Positions 28,428-40,489 are shown, numbered from the stretch's first letter. The stretch is DNA of 64,000 bases from Rallus limicola (GCA_022605955.1 JAKCOZ010000040.1:2914001-2978000), one strand, 5' to 3'. The notes: generated by a model from the sequence alone, not told the origin. Program-made: numbers and translations.

Positions 28428-29501
28428 TCAGTTGTGGAAGAAGGCGTTGAGCTCCTCGTACATGGGGCCCCGTTCGTGCGGGAGGTGCATGTCGTAGGGG
28501 AAGATGTTCTCGGAGTGGACCCCCCCGCGCATCCCCGCCGAACCGAAGACCAGGTTGTGGCCGGCGGGCCGGGAACCGGGCAGCGCCGAGTAGTGCATAG
28601 AGTAGTGGTAGTTTTTCTCGTGGTCGGGAGAAGAAGAGTCCTGCTTGAGGGAGAAGTTGCCGTTGATGCAGAGCGGGGGGCTGAGCCCACCGTCGTACTC
28701 CGAGCTGTTGTAGTCGGGGGACGCGTTGCCGTAGAGGCTCTCGTAGGCGGAGGCGCAGTAGCTGTGTGTCCTCAGCCCGTGGGAACCGGGACCGGCGGCG
28801 GGCGGGCACTGCGCCGCGGCCAGCCGCGAGCAGGGGTAAGGGTAGGGGTGCACGGCGAAGGAGGCGTTGGGGCCGTGGAAACGGCCGCCTTCCTGACCCT
28901 GCTCCGTGAGGAAATTGCGGGAGTTGAGCTGGAGGCAGCCGGCCACCAGGTTGGTGGTGGGTTGCGACAGCCCCTTGCACAGAGTCTGCACGTAGGAAAC
29001 CAGGTCGGGCCGTTTGCCCGAGCGCAGGATCTCGGAGAGAGCCCAGATGTAGTTCTTGGCCAAACGAAGGGTCTCGATTTTGGAGAGCTTTTGGGTTTTG
29101 GAGTAGCAGGGTACCACCTTCCGCAGGTTGTCCAGGGCCGCGTTCAGGTCGTGCATCCGGTTGCGCTCCCGGGCGTTCGCCTTCTGCCGCCGCAGCTTGG
29201 AGCGCTCCAGCCGCGCCTTGGTCATCTTGCGCTTCTTGGGGCCGCGCTTCTTGGGCCGCTCGCCCTCCGCTTCCTCCAAGCCTTCCTCCTCCTCCTCCTC
29301 CTCCTCCTCGTCCCCTCCTAGCTCCCCTTCCTCTTTGCTCTCCCCCAGAGAACCCTCGGGTGGTTCCTCGGGGAGGGAGCAGCCCTTCCCCGCCCGCTCC
29401 TCCTTCTCGCTGCGGGCATCCTCCTCGCACTCCTCGGCCCAACCGGCGAATTTCGGGACTTCGGGGACCAGGCTGGGCTCGCTGAAAAGTCGCGTCAACA
29501 T
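28428..29501 (-). CDS. NEUROD2: Neurogenic differentiation factor 2, complete single coding exon
   Basis: Neuronal bHLH transcription activator that binds E-boxes as an E-protein heterodimer in the nucleus. The product is 357 residues. It has an acidic stretch of Glu (about 56-80), a nuclear signal KKRGPKKRK (84-92), the bHLH domain (about 104-158) with basic motif [12 protein letters not shown], and the Neuro_bHLH region ending [11 protein letters not shown]. The N-terminus MLTRLFSEP and the bHLH-flanking sequence match NEUROD2 rather than NEUROD1 or NEUROD6. I chose the ATG at 29501 over one seven codons upstream, because the MLTRLF start is conserved and a splice acceptor CTGCAG/CC lies directly before it at 29507. 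As in other NEUROD genes, the coding sequence is unspliced. Confidence 0.97.
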   Translation of the reverse strand: MLTRLFSEPSLVPEVPKFAGWAEECEEDARSEKEERAGKGCSLPEEPPEGSLGESKEEGELGGDEEEEEEEEEGLEEAEGERPKKRGPKKRKMTKARLERSKLRRQKANARERNRMHDLNAALDNLRKVVPCYSKTQKLSKIETLRLAKNYIWALSEILRSGKRPDLVSYVQTLCKGLSQPTTNLVAGCLQLNSRNFLTEQGQEGGRFHGPNASFAVHPYPYPCSRLAAAQCPPAAGPGSHGLRTHSYCASAYESLYGNASPDYNSSEYDGGLSPPLCINGNFSLKQDSSSPDHEKNYHYSMHYSALPGSRPAGHNLVFGSAGMRGGVHSENIFPYDMHLPHERGPMYEELNAFFHN

Positions 29502-29506
29502 GGTGG

Positions 29507-30847
29507 CTGCAGCGGGGGGCAAAGAGCCAGGCGTTACCGGCGGCCCCGCCGCCCCCCGCCCTCCACCCCCCCTCCCCTCCCGCCCTCCACCCTCTCCCCC
29601 CCACCCCCAACCCCCCCCGCCCGCCGCCCGCCCCGGCCGCTCTCCCTGGGAGCGGCTCCGCGGCGCCGGGGGCGGCGAAAACGAATTGGGAGCGGAACCG
29701 CCCGCTGCCGCCGCCCGCCCCGGCCGCCCGACCCCGGTGGCACCGGGGCTTCCTCGGGGCGCGGCGATGCGCCCCTACCGCCACGTAAGACCCCCCCCAC
29801 CCCGACCCCGGTTCTCCGCAGCCGTCGCTCGCGTCCCGTTCTCCGGCCCCGGCGGCCCCCGCCCCCAATCCTCGCCCTCCCGGCCCGGCCTGGCCGGTGC
29901 CCACCCCCCCCCCACCCCGCCCGGTGCCCCGCGGGCCGGGCCCGGTGCCGCCGGCCCCTCTTCGACGCCTCCAACTTTTCCCCGCCGCGGGCGCGGCGCG
30001 GCCCCGTCCGTGGCTCCGGCACCGCCGTCCCGGGGCCGGAGCGTCGAGGCGCGGCCGCCGCCCCACCCCTCCCCCGTACCCCCTCCGGCCCGGTCGGCCC
30101 CGCCCGAGCCCCCCACACCCCCCCCCGCCTCCCGCCCCGGGGCTTCCCGCGGCCGCCGGAGCGCGGCCCGTAAAATGCGGCGGCATCAAACGGCGGCGCG
30201 GCGGGGGGCGGCGGGAGGCGGCGGGGGGCGGCGGGGGGCGGCGGGGGCGGCCGCGGACGGGCCCCCCACGCCCGGGGGGAACGAGGGGTTCGTTAGCGGC
30301 GGCGCTGCCGGGGTCGCCCCCGGGGCCGGGCGGCGCGGTGGGGTCGGGGCGGGGGGCGCCGCCCGAGGCGGGGGTCGGGGGGCGCCGCGGGAGAGCGGGG
30401 AGGCGGCTCCGCCGGGTCGGGGCCCCCCGGGGGGCGGCGGCGCGGCGGCTCCGCGGCGATTTCGTTGATGCCGCTCGGGTACCGCTGCCCGCTCCGTCCC
30501 GCCGGGACCCGCGCCGCCCCGGGCGCGCCCAGCCGCGGGGAGGAGGGTGTTGCGGGGGGATAGGTTGGGGGGGGCCGGGGGCGGGGGGGGGGGGGGGAAA
30601 AAAAGCCCTAACAACCCCCCCCCTCCGGGGGCGCTCGGGGGCGGGAGCGGGGGTGGTGGTAGTGGGGGAAAAAACCCCATCGGCGGGGCCGGAGGGGAGC
30701 GGGAGAACCGAGGGCCGGGGGAGAACGAAAGATGGGGGAAAAAAGGGCGAGACGTGGCGGAGAAACAAAATCAACATGGAAGTTGCCTTTTCTCCATTCA
30801 AGTTTCCTCCGCTGCCCTCCCAACCCTCCACTTCTTACATAACTCAC
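29507..30847 (-). other. NEUROD2: NEUROD2 intron 1, extreme GC content
   Basis: Predicted single intron between the 5' UTR exon donor (GAAG/GTGAGT, minus strand, at 30848/30847) and the acceptor before the start codon. It is nearly all G and C with CpG density of a promoter island. Long Pro/Arg frames through it are artefacts. Confidence 0.6.
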
Positions 30848-31125
30848 CTTCGGGCGGACCGGAGGAATTCTTTATTTCATTGTTCCCAGCATCTTCTGGG
30901 ACCGGGACGCGGCTCCTTGAGGTGCTCCAGCCTCCTGCAGTCCTCTATCCAAAAGGAGGCGAGAGTGGCATCTCTACCCAGCAAAGGGGGGTACCAGCTC
31001 TGCTGCCAGTGCCATATGGTTGGCACGTCATGCGCGAGAGCTATCACATGAGAGCTAATGATTGACATGCGCTTGCATTCAGGGAGATTTGTCTCTCTGG
31101 GGAAGGAGGACTCGCCATCTGTCAC
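30848..31125 (-). promoter_or_regulatory. NEUROD2: NEUROD2 promoter and predicted 5' UTR exon 1
   Basis: Balanced-GC unique block upstream of NEUROD2, ending in a strong minus-strand donor GTGAGT at 30847-30842. Near 31,013-31,018 is the E-box CATATG, with CACATGAG and TGACATGCG words beside it. Autoregulatory E-boxes are known for NeuroD-family promoters. The transcription start is not resolved and should lie within or just right of this block. Confidence 0.5.
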
Positions 31126-31130
31126 TCTGT

Positions 31131-31190
31131 ACTCAAAAAAAAAAAAAGGGGGGGGGGGGGAAAAAAAGGGAAAAAAAAAAAAAATCTCTT
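31131..31190. repeat. A/G homopurine runs
   Basis: Consecutive runs of A, G and A, 7 to 14 bases each. Low-complexity DNA just upstream of the presumed NEUROD2 promoter. Confidence 0.9.
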
Positions 31191-34100
31191 CCAAATCTAC
31201 AGCTCTGCCTACACGCTGCAAAATGGGACCCGGGCGAGACGCAGGCGATGGCGCGGCCGGGCTGAACAATGGAGCCAGAGGCAGGGGAAACCGGCCATCC
31301 CGCCTGGGCCCAGCGTGCTGGGGGCAGCCGGGAGAGCGTTGGGGTGAGGGGGGGAGCTGCTGCGGGGACCCTCGCTGGGAGCTGGCATCTGCGGCTCGCT
31401 GCAAAAACGCCGCGGTGGTTTGCCCAGGTTCATCCCCACCCTCAGCCACCAGCCAAAGGGGGACTGTGGATGCGGCACTGAGGGCCTGGCTGTGGGTTTG
31501 GGGGTTGCAGCCGGGTAAGGCCCACGGGAGGTGGTGGTGGTGGTGGTGGTAGTGATGGTGGTGCCCGGTTCTGGTTTGGGCAGGGAGGCTGCCGGTGTGG
31601 GCACAGGGAGGGGCCTGTGGCTGAGGGGTTGTGGGTCCCTGTACGGGTGGCACGTGGCCCTCCCAGCTGCCCGCTGCCCCACGGCCCCCACCGGCACGGC
31701 ACACAGCCGTGCCAGCCCGTCTCCGCAGCCCCGCGGCACAGCCCGTTGTGCATAGACGCAGCCAGCCTGCGGCACGCTCCCGTGTGCACACAGGCGGACG
31801 GACGGACACATGCACACACGCACGCTTGCACACACGCACCCGTCCTCCCAACGCACGTGGGGGCCAAGCCCCCCATGGATATGGGACCCACTGTGGCAGA
31901 GGCCCGGCCTTGCTATATGGCACAGCCAGCAAGGCCTTTGTCTACCAGGCACCTGCGGCCCAGCCCGGCAGCACCCCAGCACCTCTCAGTCCCCCGGCAC
32001 CCCTCAGCCCTTCACTCCATCCCCACTGCAGCGCCTGTACAGACAGAAACCGGTGCTGCTGTTTCCCTTGTGCCAGGAAATTGGTGTCTGGCCACAGAGG
32101 GGCCAGACAGCCCGTGATGGGAACACTGTGTCCCTGGAAGCCAGATCCCTTCACCTGCTCTGTGCCAGGGATGTCCCCATGTCCTGGCACAAATCCGGGG
32201 CGGGGTTGGGGACCAGCCTGGCATGAGGGGTGCGGGCAATGGGGGAGGCAGTGGGTGTGGGGTGCCACACACCGGCACGTGCTCGCCGTGCACCGCAGGC
32301 AAGGCCGGCACAGCCGTGGCACGGTCAGGGCAGGGACACGGTGGCTGCGGTGGCCGGGGCTGTGCCCACACACAGACAAAGGGCTGGCCGTGCCCGGCCG
32401 ACGGGTCTGTGCCAGCGGCAGCGTCGCCCACTCCCCCGGTGCAGGTGCCGGGGGCTGGCACGTGACAGAGGGGCCTCCACCGGCGGCAAGTGTCCCCCCC
32501 GCACGCTCCCGCTGTCGAACCCTCCGACTGTCACTCATGGTTGCGGCCGAGCAGATGGCACCTGGGCTGGAGCCGGCCCGCGGGGAGGCAGGGCCCATCG
32601 TGCCGGTGCCGGTGCCGTGCTGGGGCACCGATTCCTGGGCACAAGCTCCCAGCACACCGCAGCCCTTCCCGGCAGCACCATTCGGCTCCCTCCGTTGTTG
32701 CCGTTTTCCTTTTGCAGGTGGGTGCCGGGCAGCATCTCTGTGCCCCAGGAGCACGCCCTTGCCCGGGTGCCAGCGGCACGCCAGCTCTGCCTGTCCCTGC
32801 CAGCTCTGGGTAAGTCCAACACCATGCTGCCCTCTGCTCCCAGGCTGGGGGGGACCCCTAGACCTTAGCAGGCTGCATGGCTGTGCACCCCCGGCATCGG
32901 GGCAGCGAAGGCGGCAGTGCCGTGGTTCCTGGCACCAGGTTTGCCATGTGGTGCCACCGAGGCTGAGGAGATGCCACAATGTGAGCGGTCAGGCTGGACC
33001 TCATGGGGATGGGGATGGGGACAGGGGGAAGCCTTGAGCCCCCGGCCCGGTGCATCCGTTACAGCCTAATTAGCAGCCGGTGAGCAGCAAGGGTGGGAGC
33101 CGGCGTGAGCCTCATCAGCATGCACAGCGCTTGGAGGGAGAAGAAAGTGGAGACATGAAACGGGGAGAGGAGATGAAAGGGGAGCAGAGAGATGAAAACC
33201 CAAACCACTGCCTTGTGCCGGGGCCGGGGCAGTGCCAGGGGCCCTCGCCTGGCCTGTGCCAGGATGCAGCCCGTGGTGCAGGCAGGAGGAGGGGATCCCG
33301 GTGCTGTCCCCATACTGTCCCCTCAGCCGTGGTTGGCAAGGGCACAGGGCAGAGCAGGAAAGCCTCATCCCAGTCATGGGGTGCCTTTTTTTTGGAGGAT
33401 GGGGGGTCATCCAGGGTGAGTGAGGCTCCCGGCATCCTGGTGACCCCGGGGCTCTGGTCCTCATCCTGCTGCTGGTCCTTGTGTGCAGGGTCCCGGCACT
33501 GCCACCGCCGGTCCCTGGCCATCCCAGCCGGGTTCGCTGAGGTCTCACTGTCCAGCGGGCACAGCAGCACGTCCCACTGCTCCATGAACCTCCTTCCTCC
33601 TCCAAAATTCATTCCTTGTGTTCCTTCCCCTCCCTCAGGCAGGAAAGCGATGGACCAGGACAGGGACCCTGCCCAGAGTAGGGGTAGCTCCATCCCGGGG
33701 CTGGGATCCATCCCTGGGTACATGTGACATCCAGAGGGACAGGCATGGAAACGGGTTGATACCGGCAGAGCTGGGGATGGGAGGTGGGCGCTGGGTGGTG
33801 CCAGGACCCGGCTGGGAGCCAGCTGGGCCCGGGGTGGCTCTGGGGGCCCTGGATGGGGTGAGTTTGCCGGGGCTCAGCCGGCTGCCGCATCCCCAGCGTG
33901 GGGCTGACGCAACCGGCCGCCTAGGCGACACCGTGCCGGCCCTCCTCGGTGTGGGTTGTGGGTTGTGGGGCACTTGACCTGATCACCCCCCACCCCCTCC
34001 CCTTCATTGTTGGGGTCCCTGCTTCCCCTTGGGCTGGGCTGAGCCATCGGGCCCCAAGCCTTGGAGCCAGCTCCGGCGTCTCCCCGCGAGCGGCGGCGGG

Positions 34101-35000
34101 GGGAGGCGGGGGCCGCGCTGCCAGATGGAGCCGGCTCCGCGCTGCAATATTTCTGGGAGGTGAAGGCTGGGAGAGATGGATGTGCTAACGCGCGGCGGAG
34201 CCACCGCCGGGAATGTCAGCGAGGGGAGGAGAGCGGCGGGAGCGGGAGCCCAGCTCATCCCTGTCCCCGTCCCCGCTGCCTTCGGGGATGAAGTGGCCCA
34301 GGGCTGGGTCCCCGGAACAGCTCTGCCTCGTCGGACCCATCCCTGGGCACACTGCGGTCACCGGGTGAGCAGGGCCCTTGGCTGTGGATGAGGTGGAGGG
34401 GGTCTCTGGGATGGGGGTGTGGGTGGCTTGCCCGGCCCCGTGTCCCTCAAGGTCCCTGCAGTGGGGACTGCGGGGTCATGGGTGGGCTGGGGAGCCTGGG
34501 AGGAAGAAGCTGATGGCGGAGGGAAACTGAGGCACGGCGGGAGGGAGGAAAGGGGCGGTCCTGGCTCAGCCGTGATTGGGGCTGGGCTGGGGGGGGAGCT
34601 TAGCAGAACCTTCTTTTCTTTTGCTAGACAAGGATGGGGAGATGCTGTGCGGGGCTGTGGTGCTGGTGCCAAGTGAAGCCCCCACCGTGGCCAGATCCCT
34701 GGACCCCCCACCCGTGTGCTTCTCCCCCCAGCCCCCTGCACTGCTGCTGGCAGCCTGGACCCTTGGCATGGGGCGGGGGTTGAGAGGCAGAGTTAATAAG
34801 GAGAACAGTGCCCTGGGAATTGTCTGGTGGGAAACTGCTGGAGCTGCAGCTGTGGATGGGGCTGGGGGTCCTGGGGTTGGGGGGATGTGTGGCCCCAGGG
34901 GTCTGTCCCCCTTCTGCCCCCGCTTTGTCACCTGGCGGTGGCTGGGCTGGCCCCTGACAGACACGATGCTCTTTGGGGCTGCGGGGGGGCTGGGAGGGAA
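31190..35000. other. NEUROD2-PPP1R1B intergenic DNA, left part
   Basis: GC-rich unique sequence with a GGT run (31,530-31,555). Several long frames are Pro/Ala/Arg-rich, without recognisable domains or splice structure. Small motif spots include CCTAATTAGCAGC near 33,064 and CCAGATGGAGCC near 34,120. I find no gene. Confidence 0.5.
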
Positions 35001-35010
35001 CTAGCAGGGG

Positions 35011-35105
35011 TGAGGTCAGAAGGCTGCCCCTGTGACATCACAATGACCTCTGACACCATAACTACCAGCCTTGGTGAGGTCAGGAGGAGCTGTGACATCA
35101 TAGCC
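35011..35105. repeat. Duplicated TGAGGTCAG / TGTGACATCA module
   Basis: TGAGGTCAG plus TGTGACATCA occurs twice, about 60-64 bp apart (35011/35031 and 35075/35091). TGACATCA is one base from a CRE/AP-1-like TGACGTCA, and AGGTCA is a nuclear-receptor half-site. The duplication is seen; a regulatory role is inferred. Confidence 0.45.
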
Positions 35106-35954
35106 ACCGGACTGTCACAAGACCCCAGGAGCGGACAGGAAGCCTCCTGAGGCCACAGCATCTTCCCCACGGCAGCCCCGGCCAGAATAGGGGGGGTAGG
35201 GGTATGGGGGGGGCCAGTGCCCAGCTCAGCGGTGCCACCGGCATGAGCGTGGCGCGGCTGAACAAGCGCTGCTGGCACCAGCCCCCGGCCCCCCCGCGGC
35301 AGATGGCGTCCGCTTGGGCCCGTTTCAGGGAGCTGGCGGGGCGCGGTGACGGGGGGACGTGGTGTGTGGGGGCAGCAGGGGCTGCCTGCAGTCACACCCC
35401 CCTCTGTCACCCCCTCCCCCACTCCCCCCCACCCCGCCCCGCTTGCCTGCATCCCCCTCTGCGCTGATGTCCCCAAGCCCGGGTGGAGGCGGCTGGTGGC
35501 CCTCGCGGCCATGCACCGAGTGGTGTCAGGCCTCAGCGGGAGGAGGGGTCCTGAGCACAGGGGTCGCGGGCAGTGACGGGCTGGGGTGGCACCGGGGGCA
35601 GACGGGTTCAGAGCTGTGGGGATGGGGGTGCCAGACCCCCATCTTGGGGGAGGTCCCTCAGGCTGCTGGCCCTTGGGGGGTGATCCAGCCTGCTGCTGCC
35701 ATTGTGGGGCTCAGCCGTCCCCAGGGCAATGGGGGGACCCCCAGCATCAGACACCCTGGGGATCTCACCCCATCCCAGGGTGCTCTGGGTCCCTCCACCC
35801 CTGGGACATCAGGGATCCCCCTCCAGCATCCCGAGTGTCTTTGGGGACCCCCAGCCTGGGGAGCAGCAGGGCCCCCATCCCAACACTCCCAACCATCCCG
35901 GGGTGGGGGGGGGGGGGCCCATCAGGGAGTGAATTTGGGGGTGTGGGGGGGGGT

Positions 35955-36066
35955 ATCTCCATAGCGACAAGGCGCCTATGACGACAGTCACCATGGCGAG
36001 GCTGCGTGGCCCGGCCCGTTGCCATGACGATGCGCCTGGCACTGCAAGTCGCCATGGAGATGGCCG
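35955..36066. promoter_or_regulatory. Cluster of four X-box-like (RFX) sites
   Basis: Within 110 bp: CTCCATAGCGACAAGG, GTCACCATGGCGAG, GTTGCCATGACGAT and GTCGCCATGGAGAT. Each resembles the RFX X-box GTTGCCATGGCAAC at about 10 or 11 of 14 positions. No gene start is recognised beside it. Confidence 0.4.
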
Positions 36067-36289
36067 AGGGATGGAGCGGTCCCTATGGCGGGGGCCCAGG
36101 GCCAGGCCAGGGCTAAAGGATGGGGGTCCCTAAGACTGAGCGTGTGAGTGTCCCCTGGCTTCCTCCACGCGTGGGGCCTGGCGGTGTCCCGGTGCGTGGG
36201 GCCGGTGTCACCGCGTGCCGCCGCGTGCCCGTTGCCGCCGCCGCCGCTGCCGCCACCCGGGTTCATTTGCACGAGGCTTTTCCACTCCA

Positions 36290-36500
36290 GTTCACACTAC
36301 CATCTGACAAGCCCAACTTCTCATTTTCAGAGTAATCACTCCACTGCACTAATTGCACATGCAAATATGCAAATTCGTATTAATTAATTACTATACTAAT
36401 TAGTTCTGTGGTATTTGCGAGTAATAAATCATTCGGAGGGAGCGGGAAGCTGGAGACCTGGCCCATTTACACTTCGCATAAAATTTTAATAGGCGCTCCG
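36290..36500. promoter_or_regulatory. Candidate enhancer island E (octamer and homeodomain)
   Basis: AT-rich block with two overlapping octamer-like words in CATGCAAATATGCAAATTCG, a TTAATTAATTA stretch, ACTAATTAG, and ATAAATCATT. It is unique sequence embedded in GC-rich DNA 5 kb upstream of NEUROD2. Confidence 0.5.
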
Positions 36501-36755
36501 GCTGATCCGGGACAGCCGCGTGCGCTTAAAGGCGCAGAGCCGGCGGGGCACGGCCCGGCGGCCACGCTGCTGCCCGGCTCGGGGGGGCGCCCGGCCTCCC
36601 CGGCCCTGGAGCGCGGGAGGAGGCGAGGGTACCCGGGATAGGGAGGGGGAAAATGAAGGGAAAAGGCGATGAGGAGGAGGGATGGAGTGGGAGTGATGAG
36701 GTGGCTCCGTGCCCAGAGGATGCGGTAGCCCCAGCTGTCTCCTCCTGGGGAAACT

Positions 36756-37080
36756 GAGGCAGGGAGTGGGGTGCTCTGGGGGAGCGGGTGCATGGTGCTC
36801 CCCATAGCAGAGGCAGGGAGTGGGGTGCTCTGAGGGAGAGGGTGCATGGTGCTCCCTGGTTCAGAGGCAGGGAGTGGGGTGCTCCGGGGGAGCGGGTGCA
36901 TGGTGCTCCCTGGTACAGTGGCAGGGAGTGGGGTGCTCTGGGGGAGCAGGTGGATGGTGCTCCCTGGTGCAGAGGCAGGGAGTGGGGTGCTCCAGGGGAG
37001 CAGGTGCATGGTGCTCCCTGGTGCAGAGGCAGGGAGTGGGGTGCTCCGGGGGAGCAGGTGCATGGTGCTCCCCGCCGCAG
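36756..37080. repeat. 54-bp VNTR
   Basis: Six tandem copies, period exactly 54 bp, core GAGGCAGGGAGTGGGGTGCT followed by GCATGGTGCTCCC. The first copy begins inside a GGGGAAACTGAGGCA motif. Being a multiple of three, it keeps frames open on both strands without coding. Confidence 0.9.
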
Positions 37081-37304
37081 CACCCTGCATCCAGGGAGGT
37101 TCTTAGCCACTCCAGGCATGGGGAGACCCCCAAGGATGTGGGTACCTGGGGAGGGGGGACACATCACCCCGCTCCACAGCTGCTCTGGCTCCTGCCAGCC
37201 ATGGACACCACGATGGCTTCAACCACCACCCCAACTCCACCACCACGCCGGCACCGCCAGTGCGCTGGCACCGCGCAGCCGCTCCCCACCGCCACCTTTG
37301 GGGA

Positions 37305-37485
37305 TTTTGCAAGCCTTTAATTGTCGTAAGCACAGATTAATTAAGCAGCGATAAACACAAACCCATGCATTATTGATGAATAAGGGCGAGTTCAGGTTGG
37401 TGCAAACGTTGTAATTAAATATAAACCTCAAGCTGCCCATTGTTAACGGACAAATTACATTACTATTGCGACACGTGTCGGGGAA
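37305..37485. promoter_or_regulatory. Candidate enhancer island F (forkhead, Sox, homeodomain)
   Basis: AT-rich unique block with CTTTAATTGTCG, AGATTAATTAAGC, forkhead-like GATAAACA, GTAATTAAATATAAAC, Sox-like CATTGTTAAC and the E-box ACACGTGT. It is separated from island E only by the 54-bp VNTR and short unique sequence. Confidence 0.5.
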
Positions 37486-37881
37486 GGGGCTCGTGCCCGG
37501 GCACTGAGACCCCACTGCATCCCCCCAACCCCACACAGGGGGAGAGGGTTCAAAGGGGGGGGCTGGGAGGAGTGGGGTTGGAAAGGGTAGGGGGACAAAA
37601 GTAGGGACCCTGTTGTCCCTTGGCGTGGTCATCACTGGTTTTGCCCAGAGCTGGGGTCAGGTTCTTCTCTGTCTGTATCCGAGCTGGATCCGTGTAATCC
37701 AGGGATGCTCCATGTGGGGTTGGGACAGGCCAAGGGACATGTCACTGTCCCGTAGCTTTGTGGGGACAGCAGCTCCCCAAGGAGTGATGGGGAACCCCCG
37801 CTCAGCACCTGGTCACGTTGGGGTGGGGACTCGCACGGGCACCCTGCATGTGCCCTGTGTGCAGGCACACACGTGTGACAT

Positions 37882-37912
<31 letters not shown>
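37882..37912. repeat. CA microsatellite
   Basis: CA run of about 15 units within otherwise unremarkable GC-rich DNA. Confidence 0.9.
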
Positions 37913-37913
<1 letters not shown>

Positions 37914-38374
37914 TACACCCCCCAGCCCCTTCCCACCACACCAGTACCCACCAGTAAGTCCCACTCTGAAGCAGGACAGTTCCCACCCCCACATCCCCAT
38001 GTGTTCCCCCCTGTACAAGCAGCGCCCCCCCCCCGACCTGGGCATCACCCCCACCCAGGCCACGCTCACCCATATGTCCCTCCCTTATGGATTCGCACCT
38101 GATGGTCCCTTTGCCAGCCCCCCCCTCCCCTGTGCCAGGTGCCATAGCCATGCCACCCTCCACATGGGCACCGGGCTCTCCCCAGCAAACCCCAGCTCTC
38201 CTGGCAGCCGCATCCCCCAGGGAGACTGGTGACATCCCCACTGGGACAAGTGACTCTGACTCTGGGGGACCCTGGGGTGGGGGGGGGGGAGAGGAAGCAC
38301 ACGTGGCCAGCTGCACGTGCCCAGCTCCCCTCACGCCCCTCGCCCGGCTGGAGGGTGGGGGTTGGCAGCTGGTA

Positions 38375-38460
38375 GCTATTTATTAACCAGTCATGGTTAA
38401 ATTGGTTTATAAATTAACAGATGTTTTAACTTTATTCTTTCTTCTGGGAATGGAGGCAGC
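38375..38460. promoter_or_regulatory. Candidate enhancer island G
   Basis: Short AT-rich block: GCTATTTATTAACCAG, GGTTTATAAATTAACAGATG (homeodomain core plus E-box CAGATG). Unique sequence, no exon. The call rests on composition and motifs. Confidence 0.4.
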
Positions 38461-40480
38461 AAACTGGTCTGTGGTGGCGGCTGGGCACGGCTGGGCCCCC
38501 TCCCCAAGAAGGTTTCATCGGTGGGGACAGGGTTGGGGGGGACAGAGGTGGCAGCCCCCTCCCTGCAGCCCACCCTGAGGGCACCAGGATGGCTTTACGG
38601 GTCCCCTGAGGTCACACATCCTTGGGGGAGGGGACAGCTGGGGCCAAGGGCTGTGGAGGGCGTGTGCTATAGGGGGGTAAACTGAGGCACGGCCAGCACT
38701 GATGTCCCCCAGCAAGAGGAGACTCCCAGGCTGCTTCTCCTCTTCTGGTCTCACTACTGCATCCTCTCCCCCCTCAGGACCTCCGGGCTTGTCCCCCCCA
38801 GATCACCCCCCAAGGTTTTAACTGTTCAGAGGGAGGGGGTGTGGAGGGGGTGCAGGCAGACCCCGACACCTGGCTCCATGTGCACAGACCCCTCATCTGT
38901 GCTGGTGCATTCCCCCCGCCCGGGTCAGTGCCCACCCTTGGGGGTGTTGTCCCAGGACCCCCCCACGTCCCCAGCCCCTAACCCCACCCTGCTTGGGAAC
39001 ACCCCAGGGTGTGGGTGCGAGGCTTGGCGTGGGGCAGTGGCGGGCAGCTGCCAACCAGGACGGCTCCAGCCACGGCTCCGCTCCCGCTGCCCGGTGCCAA
39101 AGCCCTTGAGCCGGTGCCCGGGCCTGCGCTCACCACGCTGCCGTGCCAGCACCAGGGTGGCCGTGCCAGCCTGGCCGTGCCAGCGCTGGGCACTTACCAT
39201 GGCAGCCGCGCCGGGGATGACATCTGCCGGCAGCGCCGATGGGCACAGCCGGGGTGGTGAGGGCATCAGGACCAGGCCTCGCCCAGGGGAGAGGGGGGGG
39301 ACACAGCCCCCTGCCCACCCTGATGCGGTGTGGGGGCCGGACCCCTCTTCATCCCACCAGGGACACCGGCCCCACCTCATCTTGCTGGGGGTGTGAGATC
39401 AAAGCCCCCCTTGTCCCACTGGGAATTGGGGGACACATCCCCTCCTGCATCTCTCCAGGGATACGGGGTTGCTGCCCCCCAACCCCATCATGCTGGGGTT
39501 GAACCCCCCCTCCCATCATGCTGAGGTCATGGGGTTGCAGCCCTCCATCATGGTGAGGACCACACACACCCCTTCCTCAATCCTGCCAGGGTTGGAGCCC
39601 CCCTGTTGTGGTGTGGGGGTTGGTGTTGCAGCCTCTCAGTCCTGCCAGTGCTGCTCAGTGCCTCAGTTTCCCCATTGCACCGAGGGGGTGCCAGCCCCAC
39701 CCTGAGCTGCTCTGGGCAGCGACAGCTGGCAGCAGGGCAGTGGGGTGCCACCGTTGGGGTGGTCAGGTCCCCAGGCCCCCCCCCCCCATGAAGCCCCACT
39801 TGGGGAGTGGGCCGCCCCCAAGCCCCCCTTCCCCTCTGCAGCGCCCCAGGCTTGTTCCTGTTGGGGGGGACACACACGGCTGCCAGCAGGGAAGGGGTTA
39901 AGGCCTCCGCACCCTCCCTCCCCCACCCGCCGCCCCCTTCTGCTCCCACGTCTGTTCCCACGCGTGTTCCCACTCCGGCACCTCCTCTGCACCCGGGGGA
40001 GCACCGGCCCCCACCCGGACGCCCCCGCTGCAGCTCGGAGGGGAGGCGCTGATTCGGGGAGGGGGGGGTGCGGGGCGGGGGTCGTGTGTCCGGCGCGCTG
40101 CACCCCCGGTGGGTCCTGGGATCCGGCGGGGGGGGGGCTCGGGAGGGACCCCCAGAATGTATCCCCTCCTGAAGGGCCGAGGGGAGACCCAGGCGTCCGG
40201 AGGGAGAAACTCGGGGTGGGGGGCACTGGGGGGGGGGGGCTCCCCCCGCCACCCCCCTCCCGAGTCCCGCCCACCCCCGGCCCCGCCCCCTCCATCGGCC
40301 AGGCCCCGCCCCCGACACTCACCTTTTGGACCGGGCAACGGGCGGCCCGGTGTCCCCTTGTCCCCACGACGCTCCGGTCCCGCCGCGCCCCGTCCCCACG
40401 ACTCCCTGTCCCCACGGCACCCTGTGTCTACGAAGCTCCGTCCCCACTGTCCTCCTGTTCCCAAAATGCTCTGACCCCGC
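38460..40480. other. Intergenic GC-rich DNA without recognised features
   Basis: I see no gene. Points of note are a minus-strand copy of the GGGGAAACTGAGGCA motif at 39659-39673 and GGCAGGGAAGGGGTTAAGG-like sequence near 39,885, which recurs near 43,166 upstream of PPP1R1B. An upstream alternative PPP1R1B promoter could lie here. Confidence 0.4.
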
Positions 40481-40489
40481 GGTGCCCCG

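Noticed and set aside
27958..30831. 957-codon minus-strand open frame overlapping NEUROD2
   Set aside because: A shifted frame through GC-rich DNA; the NEUROD2 frame alone carries the conserved protein.
31631..33037. 468-codon frame between NEUROD2 and PPP1R1B
   Set aside because: Low-information Pro/Ala/Arg composition, no domain, no supporting splice sites or poly(A) signal.
38460..40480. CDK12 or TCAP exons
   Set aside because: Looked for as expected neighbours in the 17q12 block. None of their sequence is visible in the window; TCAP would lie beyond the right end.
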